Shown in pieces: positions 44,286 through 56,303 of a stretch of DNA of 64,000 bases. A model generated the notes under the pieces. The model did not search any database. It was given only the letters and a program-made list of their open reading frames with translations, and was not told the origin of the DNA. A program made the translations under genes and the position numbers. Source of the stretch: Kryptolebias marmoratus (taxonomy: Eukaryota > Chordata > Actinopteri > Cyprinodontiformes > Rivulidae); contig NC_051443.1 of NCBI RefSeq assembly GCF_001649575.2, forward strand, positions 5,771,132-5,835,131, written 5' to 3'. The first letter of the stretch is position 1. Each line of letters starts with the position of its first letter.

Positions 44286-45460
44286 TTCAAGAAAAGAAGA
44301 AATCATAAAACGATATAATACAAACCATAGAATCCATCAAGAAAGCTATAAAAAAGAAGATAAATGAGATCATAAAAGATAAAATATGGAAAGGTCAAAT
44401 ATCAAATCGCTCATTTAAACCTTTAACAAGTGTGCAGTGGCTGTATCTAAAAAGTTCAGGTTTAAGGAGTAACAAATTTATATGACCTCTTCTTTGAGGT
44501 TGTTTCAAGGTCTTGGCTCAAGAGTATGTGAATGAAGAGATGATGTCTTTTTCTATATTAACTTTTAAAATATGTAACATGAACTTCAGACTGACAAACC
44601 ATGTTCCTGGGTTCTGTACAGAAGCTCAATAAAACTCAATGCACTTCTTTTTGTTTTGTTTTTTGCAGAATTTTATCAACTGATATATTATTATTATTAT
44701 TATTATGAGTTTGCTGGGATGAAAATATTCTGTTTTACATCAGTTTTGTTTTATTGGACCTTTATTCTGTTTCCATTCCTAGATCTATTTCAGTTGGGTT
44801 TTCTTTTTTGTTTGTTTGTTTAGTTAGTTTTTGTTGTTCTATGTTTTTGCCAGTAGATGTCCTCAGTACATGTGTTTTTGCTTTCTCCCCACTTCATCCT
44901 TTTCACTTACATACAGAATAACCCTTACTGTATAAGAATTTAATCTTTTTAAATACCTCCAACCAAGGAGGTTATGTTTTTGGTAGTGACCATTCAGCCA
45001 GCCATCTGTTGTCACAAAAAAAAAACCAAAAAAACAAGTGATATAATTGTGGTAGTGATGCAAATCACCACTTGCATCATACAGTTTTTAATGACCCTAT
45101 GACCTAGGCACAGGTTTGCACTCTCCCAGTGCTTCTAGTTCTTTTTCTTTGTTTTATTCATGACTGCTTTACATCGTCTCTGCAACAACATACTGCAGTG
45201 TCATTTTGCAACATACAGAATAACATTTGTTCATTTTCATTTAATCAATTAGGTACTTAAGTAGGGCTTAAAAATAAATTTGGTGGTCAGTTCTGCAGTT
45301 TTGTAATCCTGAGGCTGCAGGTCTGAGTCCAGGTTGCATCAAAAAGGACATCCTGCAAAAACATTTGCCTGATCTTCAGTGTAAGGTTATTGCTGTTGTG
45401 ATGTCTCCAGGAGCGAGCAGCTGAAGGAAGGAAGGGAAGGGAAGGTAAAAAGTAAAAAGT
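44286..45460. other. Unassigned sequence
   Basis: AT-rich, with a short (TTA)n at 44689-44706 and a purine-rich ggaaggaagggaaggg near 45425. No gene or known repeat. Confidence 0.4.
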
Positions 45461-45461
45461 A

Positions 45462-45880
45462 AAAGCTAAGTATTCCTTGAAGGTATGTATATCACCTGGC
45501 ACCATTCACCCCAGTGTTTTAGACTAGAATCTTATGTTAAGAAATGACAGAGTTACAGTCGTTTTGGTCAAACCTTAAAAATAACATTACGAGCAATCTT
45601 ATGATCTTGTGTGATCTGTTAGCACTTAGAGTACTTGTTGTAAATGACTGTCAACTACTAACACAAAATTTTAGCTCAATTCCTATAAAATATACTGAGA
45701 TAAAACTATTTTTGTGTTGGCTAAGGTTGATGAGTTGTGGTAGCCATTTTGAATCAGACTGACTTCATAGGCTTTTCTGTCATTACTTTCTGAGAGTTTC
45801 ATTTAACCCATGCAGTGGTTCATGAGATTATTTGCTAACAGACAAAAGTGCATGCACAAACATACAGGCATTTTTTGTGT
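45462..45880 (-). repeat. DR dispersed repeat, copy 12
   Basis: Reverse copy: taagtattccttgaaggta, gaaatgacagagttacagtc, gttagcacttagagtacttg, gtggtagccattttgaatca, catgagattatttgctaaca. Confidence 0.8.
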
Positions 45881-46539
45881 ATATATCATACAAAAACACC
45901 CTTTAGTTTGCCATTAATCCAAAAAGTTTCGAAACCTAATTGTTTATTCTGCAATTTTGTGTTTTAGGCTGAAATCTCTGAAAACATGACATTCATGTTA
46001 CACACATGCTAAAACACAGATACATGTTGTAAATCAACACATTCTGTAAACAACCTGTTAGTTTAGTCAGTGAAAAATGAAATGTGTAAAATCTTTAAAC
46101 ATGTTCTTGCCTTTATGTGTTGGCAACATTTGACAGTTTTCTGAAAGCACTGTCCGATGTCTGTGCAGGTATACTCTGACCTGTAAATCACCAAAGCATT
46201 CGTGATCAAGTATGTGCACAAGATGTTCTTTATTTTCCCTCACTTTTGTTTGGAATGGCAGCACACGCCTCCTCCACACCTCGTTTGATCCTCTCCCTCC
46301 TTTTGTTTCATAAAGATTTCCCATTCATATAATAACATGGTTGTGTGCTTTAAATCGGTCTAATTTAGGATGTGACGTTACTCCAGCTCTGGATGATGTC
46401 ATCAACATACCAGATCATTTGAACTTTATTAAAGCTGTTACAACTTTTACAGTATGTTTTATTATTTAACCATTTTGCATCTAATGGAGTAAGGTGTCAT
46501 TACTTGATTAGGAAACTTCTTTGTGGAGATAAAAATATA

Positions 46540-46980
46540 AGTTCCTGCCATCTTGAACAGGATTGACTCCAAATGTAAGTTAGTTGAAGATGTAAATCCA
46601 GTGATTACTCTCTAAAAGTTTAAAATCAATCCAGTAGTTTATGAGATATTTTGATAACAGACAAACACGGTTGACTACAACAGTTAATGCTAAAGTAGCA
46701 CTTGGAGCGTGTTTTGAGAATGATGCTCAGCTACAACCACACCGAATTTTAGCTCAATATCTGTGAAATTGGCAAAACCATAGATATTTTTCGGTTTTCT
46801 AATGTGAGTTGGTTGTGGCGGCCATCTTAATTCGGCTTGGCTCCAAAAGTTTGTCTTTGGTTGATGTGCATCCAATGATTGTTCCCTGAATTTTTTATTC
46901 AAATATGTGCAGTTGCTCATGAGATACTTTGCTAACAGACACACAGGCATGGGCAATATCCTTATCATTAATATTATTGG
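46540..46980 (-). repeat. DR dispersed repeat, copy 13 (dimer)
   Basis: Two head-to-tail cores: gagatattttgataacagac at about 46643 and gagatactttgctaacagac at about 46920, about 277 bp apart. It also has gtggcggccatcttaattcg. Confidence 0.8.
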
Positions 46981-47444
46981 TGTGGGTAGTGAGTAGACCC
47001 TTGCTTTGGAGATTCACCCCTCAAACAGTGACATTTGCCACATTACAATTGCCTTCCAAGCTGTTAATACAGCCTTTTGGTCTGTATGAGTCTCAGGTGG
47101 GTTTTACTGTTAGAAATGGTATTGTGGTTTGAAAGGACACTAAGGGCAAAAAAGGTCAGTGATATTTGCTCAAAATAACTCTCTTACTACAGTCACACAG
47201 CCAATACACAAACACATACACACACGCACGTGGGTCTCTGGGTAATACAACACGGACAAAAATATCCGTATTATTCAATATTGGGGAGAAAAGTTAGAAT
47301 CAACCACATTTTCCCCCTCTTTAATTAAAATGGTCATAAACAGTGTGTTAAGACCACCTATGGCCTTTCAGTTCCTCTGTAGTGGCTCGTTGTACCTAAA
47401 ATGTCATGAACCCAAGTAATGTTCATATTTAAATTAACAATAGG

Positions 47445-47775
47445 AAAGTGACTGTTTCAGAAGGTAATCACTAGATGCACATCTACAGCTGATTAACATT
47501 CACAAGTCAACCTGATTCAAGATGGCCACCACTGTAACCTTAGAAAACAAAAATGACTATAATTCAGTAAATTTTACAGATATTAAAACCCAATTTGTGT
47601 GATCACAGATAGTAGTGATTACCAACACATGCTGTGACTAGTAGCAGATCCCGCAATATACAATACACAAAGCACAAGAAAAGTTACAACAATTTTACTG
47701 TTAGTAATTTTATTTTTAGATATTAAGCTAAAATTTGGTGTGGTAGGTAGCTGAGACTGATCTAGAAAGAAAACA
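47445..47775 (+). repeat. DR dispersed repeat, copy 14 (broken)
   Basis: It contains gaaggtaatcactagatgca, gattcaagatggccaccact, aattcagtaaattttacaga and then, after a disrupted middle, attaagctaaaatttggtgt and gtagctgagactgatc. Confidence 0.7.
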
Positions 47776-47779
47776 CACG

Positions 47780-48040
47780 TAAACAATGTGATTTTTTTCA
47801 CTTGTTTCATGTGTAATTTCCACATGTAATATATGTTAAATGCATGTTTCCCATGTGAATTTGGAACAAAACCATGTAAACTTCACATGTGAGAAATGTG
47901 AAATGCATGCTCTACACGTTTCCTGAGTGAATTTGGAACATTTTCATCATGTTCATTTAATCACATGTGACCACATGTTTTACCACAAGGAAACGCATGT
48001 GAAAAAATATGTTAAACTTGTGTTTCTTCTGTGAGGTATA
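47780..48040. repeat. Degenerate minisatellite built on an ACATGTG-like word
   Basis: cacatgtaa, ttcacatgtgag, atcacatgtgac, cacatgtttta and cgcatgtg recur at irregular 15-35 bp spacing, together with a repeated gtgaatttggaaca phrase (47856 and 47928). This suggests an old tandem array of about 70-75 bp units. The word is self-complementary. Confidence 0.6.
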
Positions 48041-48069
48041 CTTGGCGTTAACAGATTACCATTTATTTT

Positions 48070-48230
48070 TTTAACTATTTAGACTCAACTCTGTCTGTCT
48101 GTGAACAAAATATCTTGTGAACCAATCAACAGGCTTTAATGAAACTATCAAATAATAGTTATTTGATGTAGATCTGCAACTGATTAACTTTTAGAGCCAA
48201 CCCAATTTAGCATCTGATAGAAAAATACTC
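48070..48230 (+). repeat. DR dispersed repeat, copy 15 (5' part)
   Basis: tcaactctgtctgtctgtga, acaaaatatcttgtgaacca, gaaactatcaaataatagtt, gattaacttttagagccaac. The copy then stops at the start of a minisatellite. Confidence 0.75.
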
Positions 48231-48234
48231 AGGG

Positions 48235-48570
48235 TTTTGCTAATGTGATATTCATAAATACTCTGGTAATTTGATAAACTGAAGTGATACATAAACTCAT
48301 CTAGAACTGATGAGGTCATGTGGCAATGAAATCATGATACTAATAAAATCATGTGGTATTGACAAACTGATGAGATCATGTAGTATCAAAAAACACGTGA
48401 TATCATGAACACGTGATATCATGATACTCATGAAATCATGTGATACTATACTAATGAACTCTTGTAATACTAATAAACTCGTGATAATAATGAAATCGTG
48501 ATACTAATAAAAATATGTGATACTAATCAACTCATGTTATACAAATGAAATAATGTGATACAACTGAAAT
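48235..48570. repeat. Degenerate minisatellite, unit about 18-20 bp
   Basis: The motif gtgatactaatgaaatcat is repeated with variation about 15 times (for example tgatactcatgaaatcatgt, atactaataaactcgtgat, tgtgatactaatcaactcat). It includes a local inverted acacgtgatatcatg doublet at 48402-48432. Confidence 0.8.
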
Positions 48571-48799
48571 TTCAACTGAATGCGTCTGACTTACTAAATA
48601 AGAGATTACTTGTCTGAAGTATAGTGGGTGTAACTGTACTCTGCTTAAATACCAATGTCTTTCTGAGTTTGAGGCCCTGAGTTGTGGGAGCTCACTTTGG
48701 GAAGCTCCATTCGTGGAGGCCCATTTATAGAGCTCCTATCACATAACTTTGTTGTGTGAGGTTCTATGCACTGTTCTGAATAAAGGAATGCAGACTTCA
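48571..48799. other. Unassigned sequence
   Basis: Includes a twofold ggagctcactttgggaagct / ggaggcccatttatagagct phrase. No family recognised. Confidence 0.35.
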
Positions 48800-49300
48800 G
48801 CAATTTACAGATATTGTGTTAAGATTTGGTGTGGTTGTAGCTGAGAGTCAACTCCAAAACATGATCCAAACGCTGCTCATTGCACCATATCTTTGCTTGA
48901 AGCGTTCGAAGTCAACTGTGTTCATCTGTTAGCAAAGTATGTCATCAAACACTGAACAGATTTTAATCAAACTTTCAGAACGTCAATAGGAGTCAATTGC
49001 ATTTCAAGATGGCTGCCACAGCTAATCAACCTTTGCAAACACAAAAATTGCTATAGCTCAGTCAATTTTACAAATATTGAGTTATTGGGCTAATATCTCA
49101 TGCTCAGGCATGAGTTTGTGCATCATGGTATTTTCAATGTTTAACTAAAATGGCTAAAAGTCAGTCATGTTTCAACATATTTCTAAAATCTTTCCTGAAA
49201 GGCAGCGAATGATTAGCATTTCATGAAATAATGTTATGCATGAAATCATGCATAATGTTATTTACAAAGTTTGACCAAAACAGCTATAAACTATTATTTT
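48800..49300 (+). repeat. DR dispersed repeat, copy 16
   Basis: tttacagatattgtgttaag, ggtgtggttgtagctgagag, gttagcaaagtatgtcatca, caagatggctgccacagcta, then a decayed end (gattagcatttcatgaaata). Confidence 0.75.
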
Positions 49301-49875
49301 AAAGTAAGCTCAAAACATCAAAGACAAAAAAATCTGCAGATTTAAATAACTTGGTTTTCATTCACTTTATGTAAGGTTTAAACTGAGTCATCCTGAGACT
49401 TCATCAGTCTGACAGCTTATTTATAATGAAAAGAACATATTTTGATGCAGAACCTCGACCTTCATCACTCTTCATTTTCCACTGGCTCTTTCATGAATTA
49501 AATTTTTTTATATTATATTGATATCAAATGTTATTCAGTATTTTATTATTATATTGCTGCTTTGGTTGCTTGAGTTTATGCATTACTGATGTCAAACAAA
49601 ATCATACAACACTTTGTCAACAGTTTTTTATTAACTTATTTTAAATACTCCTATTTCACATTTGTAATACTTTTTATTGTTTGATTTTTTTTTTTTTTTG
49701 GTATTTTCTTACGTAATATTTTTTCTTATTCCAGCACAGGTACTCAAAATAACAACAAAAACATTACAATTCAACAATTAAACATGAAAATGTATTTTAT
49801 TTACCATAAAAATTGTGTGACAACAAAAACTAAATGAAATAATTGGACTTTTAGTTAAAACAAATGTGCACAGCT
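49301..49875. other. Unassigned AT-rich sequence
   Basis: No gene or repeat recognised. There is a poly-T run near 49690. Confidence 0.4.
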
Positions 49876-49877
49876 TC

Positions 49878-49950
<73 letters not shown>
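49876..49950. repeat. (ATT)n microsatellite
   Basis: A perfect trinucleotide tract of about 25 units. Confidence 0.97.
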
Positions 49951-49989
49951 GGGCAACCCCTGAAAGGGGCACAGTTAAAAGAAAAAGAA

Positions 49990-50185
49990 GAAGAACACAA
50001 GATGGCTCTAATTCAGTCGGTTTTATAAATACTTAATCAAAATTTTGCATGGTAGGAGATGAGATTCATCTACTACACATTCTCTGAGTTGTAACAGATG
50101 TTCCAAGATCTTTGTTTAAAACTTTGACATGCATAGTGGCGGGCAATAAGCATTCATTAAAAGGAAAGCTAATTTCCTGTTTTAG
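49990..50185 (+). repeat. DR dispersed repeat, copy 17 (3' part)
   Basis: acaagatggctctaattcag, tttgcatggtaggagatgag, actttgacatgcatagtggc and the decayed end hairpin gcattcattaaaaggaaagc. Confidence 0.7.
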
Positions 50186-50843
50186 TAGGAGATGGTAAAA
50201 CAAGCTTATTTATCAATAAGGGTTATAGACCCCTGATCTAGGCCAAGAGAAATCATGTTGTGTTCTCATTCATGCAATTTCAGAACTTTATCATGTCATT
50301 TTTTACCTATCACCCTCTCAAACAGGCAATGTTGGATCATTTGGATCAGAAAGACATCTGGTTGTTGACATGAACTGGGCTGCATCATGTATCAAAAAGG
50401 TATTGTCATTACAGCATCAAGGTGCGTAATGGAGACATCAACAAGATCTGCTTAAACAGCAAAAAGAGAAGGATATTATATTTCCAATAGCCATCTGTTT
50501 ACACCCTGCATGTCAATAACACACTCAACCAATCAGGACAGAGACCTGATTCGGATGACTGCAGCTGAGAAGCACATTGAGTGTCGAGAGGACAGGAAGT
50601 AAAAAGAATAATGAAAAAAATGTGGGATTTCTTTGTCGCAGGTCATTTTGCCTTCACAATATTCAATATTGGTTGCAGAAATGTATGAAGAATCACATCA
50701 GCATCATCATGGTGGAAAAGCTATTATATCCAAAGTCATAATTATTTTTTAACAGCCTGCACGAATGATCAGTTTTTCATTTTTTTACCATAAAACAAGA
50801 CATAGAATATGCAGTTTAAAGAGCTTTAAAGAGATCCAGTCAA
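50186..50843. other. Unassigned sequence
   Basis: No gene or repeat recognised. Confidence 0.4.
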
Positions 50844-50850
50844 ATTATTA

Positions 50851-50914
<64 letters not shown>
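50844..50914. repeat. (TTA)n microsatellite
   Basis: A trinucleotide tract of about 23 units with one early interruption. The poly-Y ORF across it is an artefact. Confidence 0.97.
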
Positions 50915-51639
50915 GAGGTCAGTGGTGGGTTTTACTATGTCTGGTACAGCTTTGAATTGGTTTGCTTCCTATTTAGAAACATCTCTGATGCTTAATCTAA
51001 TTTTAAACCATCTTCAGTTCTACTTAAAAGGAATGATCTTTTAATTTTTTTAAAGAGATGTTCTGTCAAATATTTACATATTACCAGTCAGTACCTTATC
51101 AGCTGTCACATCAATTATAGAGCATGGAGTATTTTGCAGAAGTCTTTGGCCAGGCTAAGCTAATGGCTAGTTAAAGAAGGACTCTTTTATTGTTTTTCAG
51201 GCTCGTAAAATAACTCTTCCTCAAAAACAACATTCTGGTGCAAAAGAACTCTACATTAGCTTATATTAAAGGCTCCATCATACGCCATAAGAAGTCAAGA
51301 AGTCAGTTTGCGGTCACATAGTTGTGAGACATTTGTTTTTGAGCACACCTTTCAGCTCAGAACTCCTGGGAGGCATCTCCCTCCTCCTATAGTGTTAAAA
51401 CAGGTTTCTTCCCGCCAGCTTTTCAACTCTCCTGTTCTTGTTTTCCTGGGACAGTTTTAGCGGAGCAGTAGAAGCAAAATGACTCCATTAAAGCTCACCA
51501 TTTGTTTCCACATAAGCACATCTACAACAACTTGTTACCAATCAAACAACAATTTGAGAAAGAGTTGTTTTAGACACTATATATATAAAAAGAAAACAGG
51601 TTCGCTTTTGACTATCTGTTAGCCTGGCCTAGATAGAGA
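50915..51639. other. Unassigned sequence
   Basis: No gene or repeat recognised. Confidence 0.4.
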
Positions 51640-53105
51640 CTTCTGCCCTTCCCTCCCTGTTCTGCACTCAGTGACTGATATTGATAAATGTTTGACAGAA
51701 CATTTCTTCAAAGATAACCAGACTATCTTTTCAAGCATGGTTCTCCACAAGGTTCTATTCTTGGTCCATTTTACTTGTACTTTATTTCCTTTCATCTACC
51801 ATCTTTTAAAATCTTTTAGTGACATCTTCTTCCATTGCTATGCAGATGATACTCAACTTTTTATTTCTTTTAAACCTTACAGTATCTTTAAAATACCTGT
51901 ACTGCTAAAGTGTTTGAAATAATATATCTTTCTCCAGATGAATGAGGAGAACGCTGAGGTTCTTATGTGTGCTCTGGATAGCTTAGTCTCAGATTCCTGA
52001 ACACTTGGGTTTACTTTTAAACTCACATTAAACCCACCATTAAAAACCTGGGATGGACTTTTGATTGCAATCTTTCATTTGACTCGTGTGTCAAAAGTGT
52101 TGTTTGTTCTTTTGTTTTTCAGTTAAGAAACATTAGTAAATTGACTGTTATAATATCCAGTGCAGAGATGGAAATGCTTATTCATGCTTTTATTTAATCC
52201 TGTATTTACTGCTGTAATTACATTTTTACTTGCCTCAGTAAATCTTCCTTGAATGGCCTGCAGCTCATCAAAAACGCAGCTGCTAAGCTTTTAACTAGAT
52301 CCTTTAAGCACTGTCACGTTACACCCTTACAAGTCTCTTTAAATTGCTGTTCAATACAGACCTCAATTCAATGTTCTGCTCTGGACTTTTAAGGCTCTGC
52401 ATGGTGACCCACTTTTATTATGTTTCCAAACTTTTACAGCCGTATGTCACCACCAGGACTCTGATGTCGACTGGTCAGGGTCTGTTAACTGTCCCTAAAT
52501 CAAGACTAAAGCTAAAGGGCAATACTATGCTCTGGAACTACTGTATTTACCCTTCCATCTACAACAAACAAAACAACCAAGACAACCATTCTTTCTCTCA
52601 CTCACTCTAAAACATGCATGTTTTTGGTGTGTGGGAGGAAACCAGAGTCCCCGGAGAAGACCCACACATACACAGGAAGAACAAAGCAGAGTTGTGAAGC
52701 TACAATCTTTTTACTGTGAGGCGACAGCTCTAACAGTTGATTCACTGCCCAACCATTCAAATGTCCACTATGAAACCCTTTCATAGATCCACTAATATAT
52801 CTTTACTGTTTGTCTACATACTGTATAAACGTTGGGGTGACCAGTCCTTTTGGGTCTCTGCACCCAGACTGAACTACCTCAACCAACTACCTCAGGACTT
52901 GTGCTCTATCACTGATCTGGCCCATTTTAAATCTAATCCTAATTTTTTTATTTTTTTAGGCAGGCTTTTAATACCTAGTGGCATGCTGACATTTTTGTAT
53001 TGTTTTTATAGATTGTTTTTAACTTTTGTATTGTGAAGCACTTTGAGCACAGATTGGCCCTTTGAAAGGGCTCTACAAATAAATGTTAATTTATTGATTG
53101 ATATG
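51640..53105 (+). pseudogene. CR1/L2-group LINE, 3' half, split by a SINE
   Basis: Broken frames follow the order of an L2-type RT. An 'S-V-L-G-P'-like stretch at about 51750 precedes FHCYADDTQLFISFKP (catalytic Y-A-D-D, about 51833-51880), then a LQMNEENAEVLMCALDS-like part (about 51935). A YVTTRTLMSTGQGLLTVPKS stretch (about 52442-52500) and the C-terminal APRLNYLNQLPQDL (about 52860) follow. The 3' end has the conserved tail gtgaagcactttgagcacag and tctacaaataaatg. A SINE interrupts it at 52570-52755. Many stops; 5' truncated and dead. The clade is L2 or Rex1. Confidence 0.8.
52570..52755 (-). repeat. tRNA-derived SINE inserted in the L2 copy
   Basis: acatgcatgtttttggtgtg, tgggaggaaaccagagtccc, cggagaagacccacacatac, ttttactgtgaggcgacagc and the degenerate tRNA head (ctaacagttgattcactgcc) run in inverted order. 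L2 coding text resumes right after it. Confidence 0.75.
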
Positions 53106-53214
53106 TGCTATATGCATGAATTTTACTTACCATACTTACCAAAAAACCTTTGGTTTCTTTTGTTTTGAATTTTAAATGTGGTTATCCAACAGGTTTTCTG
53201 GTATAAAATGCTGG

Positions 53215-53915
53215 TTTTGTTTTTAACACCCGCTGCTGAAGTCAATAATGTGTTTGCTGATGTCTGTGTGTGCAGAATTACCAAAGTATCTCGTAAATCA
53301 CTCAACAAGTTTGAAAAAAAACTGGAAGTAATCAATGTTTTTAGCAGACAAAAATGATCATGACACAGTCCATTTTAAAAATAATATACTCAAATTTGGT
53401 GTGGTTGTAACTAAGAGCTATTCACAACACGCAACCCAAATGCTACACATTGCACAAGATCTTTATTTAAAATTTTAGCAAAAACGTTTGGGTTCAACCC
53501 TGTTTGTCTTTTAGCAAAATATCTCATGAATCACTAGATGGATTTCAATAAAACTCTCAGACAGTAATCATTAGATGTCTATAACTGATTACAAATTTGA
53601 GTTAATCCAATTCAACATGCCTCCCACAGCCAACTGACATTAGAAAACAAAAAAATGATTGTAATCCAGTCAACTTTACAGATTTTGTGCTAAAATTTGA
53701 TGTTGTAGTAGATGAGAGTTATTCACAACACATACTATACTTGAGTGTGACATCTTACAATGTCTCATGAGACTGCATGTGTTAATTCCAAGGTTTAGCC
53801 AAAACAGCTACAACTCTATTGTTTGTCAACAATAGATGATCCTAGTCTAAAACCTTGGCATGAAAGGCAGAGGGAGACAAGCATTTCTTTAAGGAATGCT
53901 AAGCCTTTATTCAAG
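53215..53915 (+). repeat. DR dispersed repeat, copy 18 (dimer, near complete)
   Basis: It starts acacccgctgctgaagtcaa. Cores are at 53283 (accaaagtatctcgtaaatc) and 53514 (gcaaaatatctcatgaatca). The end is gcatttctttaaggaatgct followed by aagcctttat. It has the full order of internal motifs and suits consensus building. Confidence 0.87.
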
Positions 53916-54589
53916 ATTTTCAAATGTGGCTTTCCAACATATTAGTTGGTTTTAAAATGTTGGTTTTAGTCCTTAAGTAACTCCTCCAGTTTTCTTCTCT
54001 TACACGTTTGTGACAACATTTCAAAACATAGCTCTGTGCCACACACACACACACATATAAGAGTCAAGTTGCCATCACTGGACAGACATTCAGTGGTCAG
54101 TTACCTAAAGGACAAACAAGCACATTATGCATCAAAATATCATTGATGACATTTTTAAAGTCTAAGGAGAAAAAAAAAATCAATCTATCACATCCTACAA
54201 AGGCTTAAACTTCAGAGATGCCCGTTTGACATTTGAAGCCTCTCTTTGGCTTGACCTTTGCGGAAGTTCACCAAACATATCCAAGTGTCAATCTCACGAT
54301 TTGCCAGGAAATTTTTAATTTCTGTCTCTGCTGACGATTAGAAAGGAGAAGAGCTCTCAGCAGAGTTTCAACTCTGTGGTTTTAACAGTGAAAATACAAA
54401 TGTGACACCATCTGATTCTGAGTAGTAAGCTTGTATGAATATTCTCTTTATTCCACATGCTGTTGGTGTTCTGCTGATGGTGGAGAAAAAACAACATGGA
54501 ACATTTAAGTCAGAAATATCAAATACAGGAGTTTACTTACACTTGCGTAATTGTTTGTACCACACCTCAAACCACTTAATTACGACATG
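53916..54589. other. Unassigned sequence
   Basis: A short CA tract (54042-54053), otherwise unique. The 54190-54420 part has mixed, non-repetitive texture without coding signal. Confidence 0.4.
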
Positions 54590-55320
54590 CTGCTGAAGGC
54601 AAAGATGGAGCGATAATATTTTGCCCGTGTTTCTGTGTTTGTGTGTCTTTGCTATTAGTAAATATCTCATGAACAATTGGACAGATTTTATTCAGACTTT
54701 CAGATGATAATCACTGGTTAACATCTACAACAGATTAACTTTGGGAGTCAACCCAGATCAAAATGGCACCACAACAAAGACATCTTAGATCTTTGACAAA
54801 TATTAAGCTGAAATTTTGTGTGGTAGTAGCTTAGATTCATTCTCAACACATATGATGAGTGCAACACATTATGTGACAGAAATGCTTAAAACCTTGGCAT
54901 TAACTGTTGGAGTTAACCATGTTTGTCTGTTAGCAAAATATCACATGAACCACAGAATGAATTTTAGTGAAACTTTCAGAAAGTAATTATTTGCTGTACA
55001 TCTACAACTGAGTACAATTTGGAGTCAACCCAATTTAAGTTGGCTCGCACAGCTAACGGATCTTAGACTACACAAAAAATGTCTATACCTCAGTGAATTT
55101 TACAGATAATGACCTAAAATTTGGAGTGGTAGTACCTGACAATCATTCACAACACATACTCCACATCACGCAAGATATCGCAATATTGAATAAAATTGCA
55201 CCTAACATTATTTCCAAGATTTGACACAGATTGTTAAAATTTCTCAACAAACTGATTTTAGTTTAAAATTCTGGTATGAAAGGTGGCGAACGATATGCAT
55301 TCCTTCAAGAAATGTTGTGT
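54590..55320 (+). repeat. DR dispersed repeat, copy 19 (dimer, near complete)
   Basis: It starts with ctgctgaaggcaaagatgga and gcgataatattttgcccgtg. Cores are at about 54657 and 54933 (about 277 bp apart). The end is gcattccttcaagaaatgtt. It also has aggtggcgaacgatatgcat just before the end hairpin. Confidence 0.87.
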
Positions 55321-55679
55321 AAATTTAATGTATAAAACAAGATTTACCAAATTAAAACTGGAAAGACTTCATAGGAGGATTTCATTTCAGATTAAACATT
55401 GATGACAGACTCAGCTTTTCATGTCAGCTGCTTCACTGCAAAAAAAGGCAGAATGAATCCTTAAGCCACATCGCCCCCATGTGGAAAAGGAATGAAGCTG
55501 GAAAACAGAAACTGTCAACATGACTGTGTAGCATTCCTGCAAGAAAAAACCTTAACAACCTTCATAATAAAATAAAATAAAAAGGTTTAAGGCACCATGA
55601 GTCACAGGAGTTCTTGCAATACCTTTTGTGCAAATGTAAAAAAAAACACAACTGATTTTAAACTGATACACAATTAAAT
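55321..55679. other. Unassigned sequence
   Basis: AT-rich between two DR copies of opposite orientation. No feature seen. Confidence 0.4.
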
Positions 55680-56303
55680 ACCTAGCATTTCTTAAAGGAA
55701 TACATATCACACACATTCTTTCCTGCCAGAAATCTGGACAGAGATAATCTTATGTTGAGAAATAATGCTGCTGACATTTTGTTCAAACCTTGAAAATGTG
55801 TGATCTCACACTCAGACTATATGTTGTGAATGGCTCAACTACTAACAAACCAAACCTTAGCTCAGTATCTGTCAAACTGATTCAAATATTATCATTTATG
55901 TGTTGGCTAATGTTGATCAGCTGTGACGCTATCTTGAATTGGATTGACTCCAAAAGTTGATCGGTTGCAGAAGCATGTACACTGATAAATTTCTGGAAGT
56001 TTCATTAAAATACATCCAGTGGTTCATGAGATATTTTGCTAACAGACAAATGGAGTCCATTCCATAAGTTACAGTAAAAGTTTTAAGCAAATATACGGCA
56101 CAATGAGTAACACTTACAGTACCTGTTGAGACTAACTCTCAGCTACTACCACACCAAATTTTAGCACAATATCTGCAAAACCAACTCAATAAAAACATCC
56201 AGTGGTTTTATGAGATATTTTGTTAACAGACAGAGTTGGCTCCAAATAGTTATTGGCAAAATGTTAACCAAAGATTTTGCACAATCTTTTAGCATTTAGA
56301 ATA
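55680..56303 (-). repeat. DR dispersed repeat, copy 20, first part (interrupted)
   Basis: It begins taaatacctagcatttctta and aaggaatacatatc (the end hairpin), then two inverted cores (gagatattttgctaacagac at about 56029 and gagatattttgttaacagac at about 56212). It is cut after ttagcatttagaata by a Tc1-type element. Confidence 0.85.

Noticed and set aside
48235..48570. CRISPR-like array in the gtgatactaatgaaatcat repeats
   Set aside because: Units are directly adjacent and degenerate, with no spacers of constant length and no cas genes. It is a minisatellite in eukaryotic DNA.
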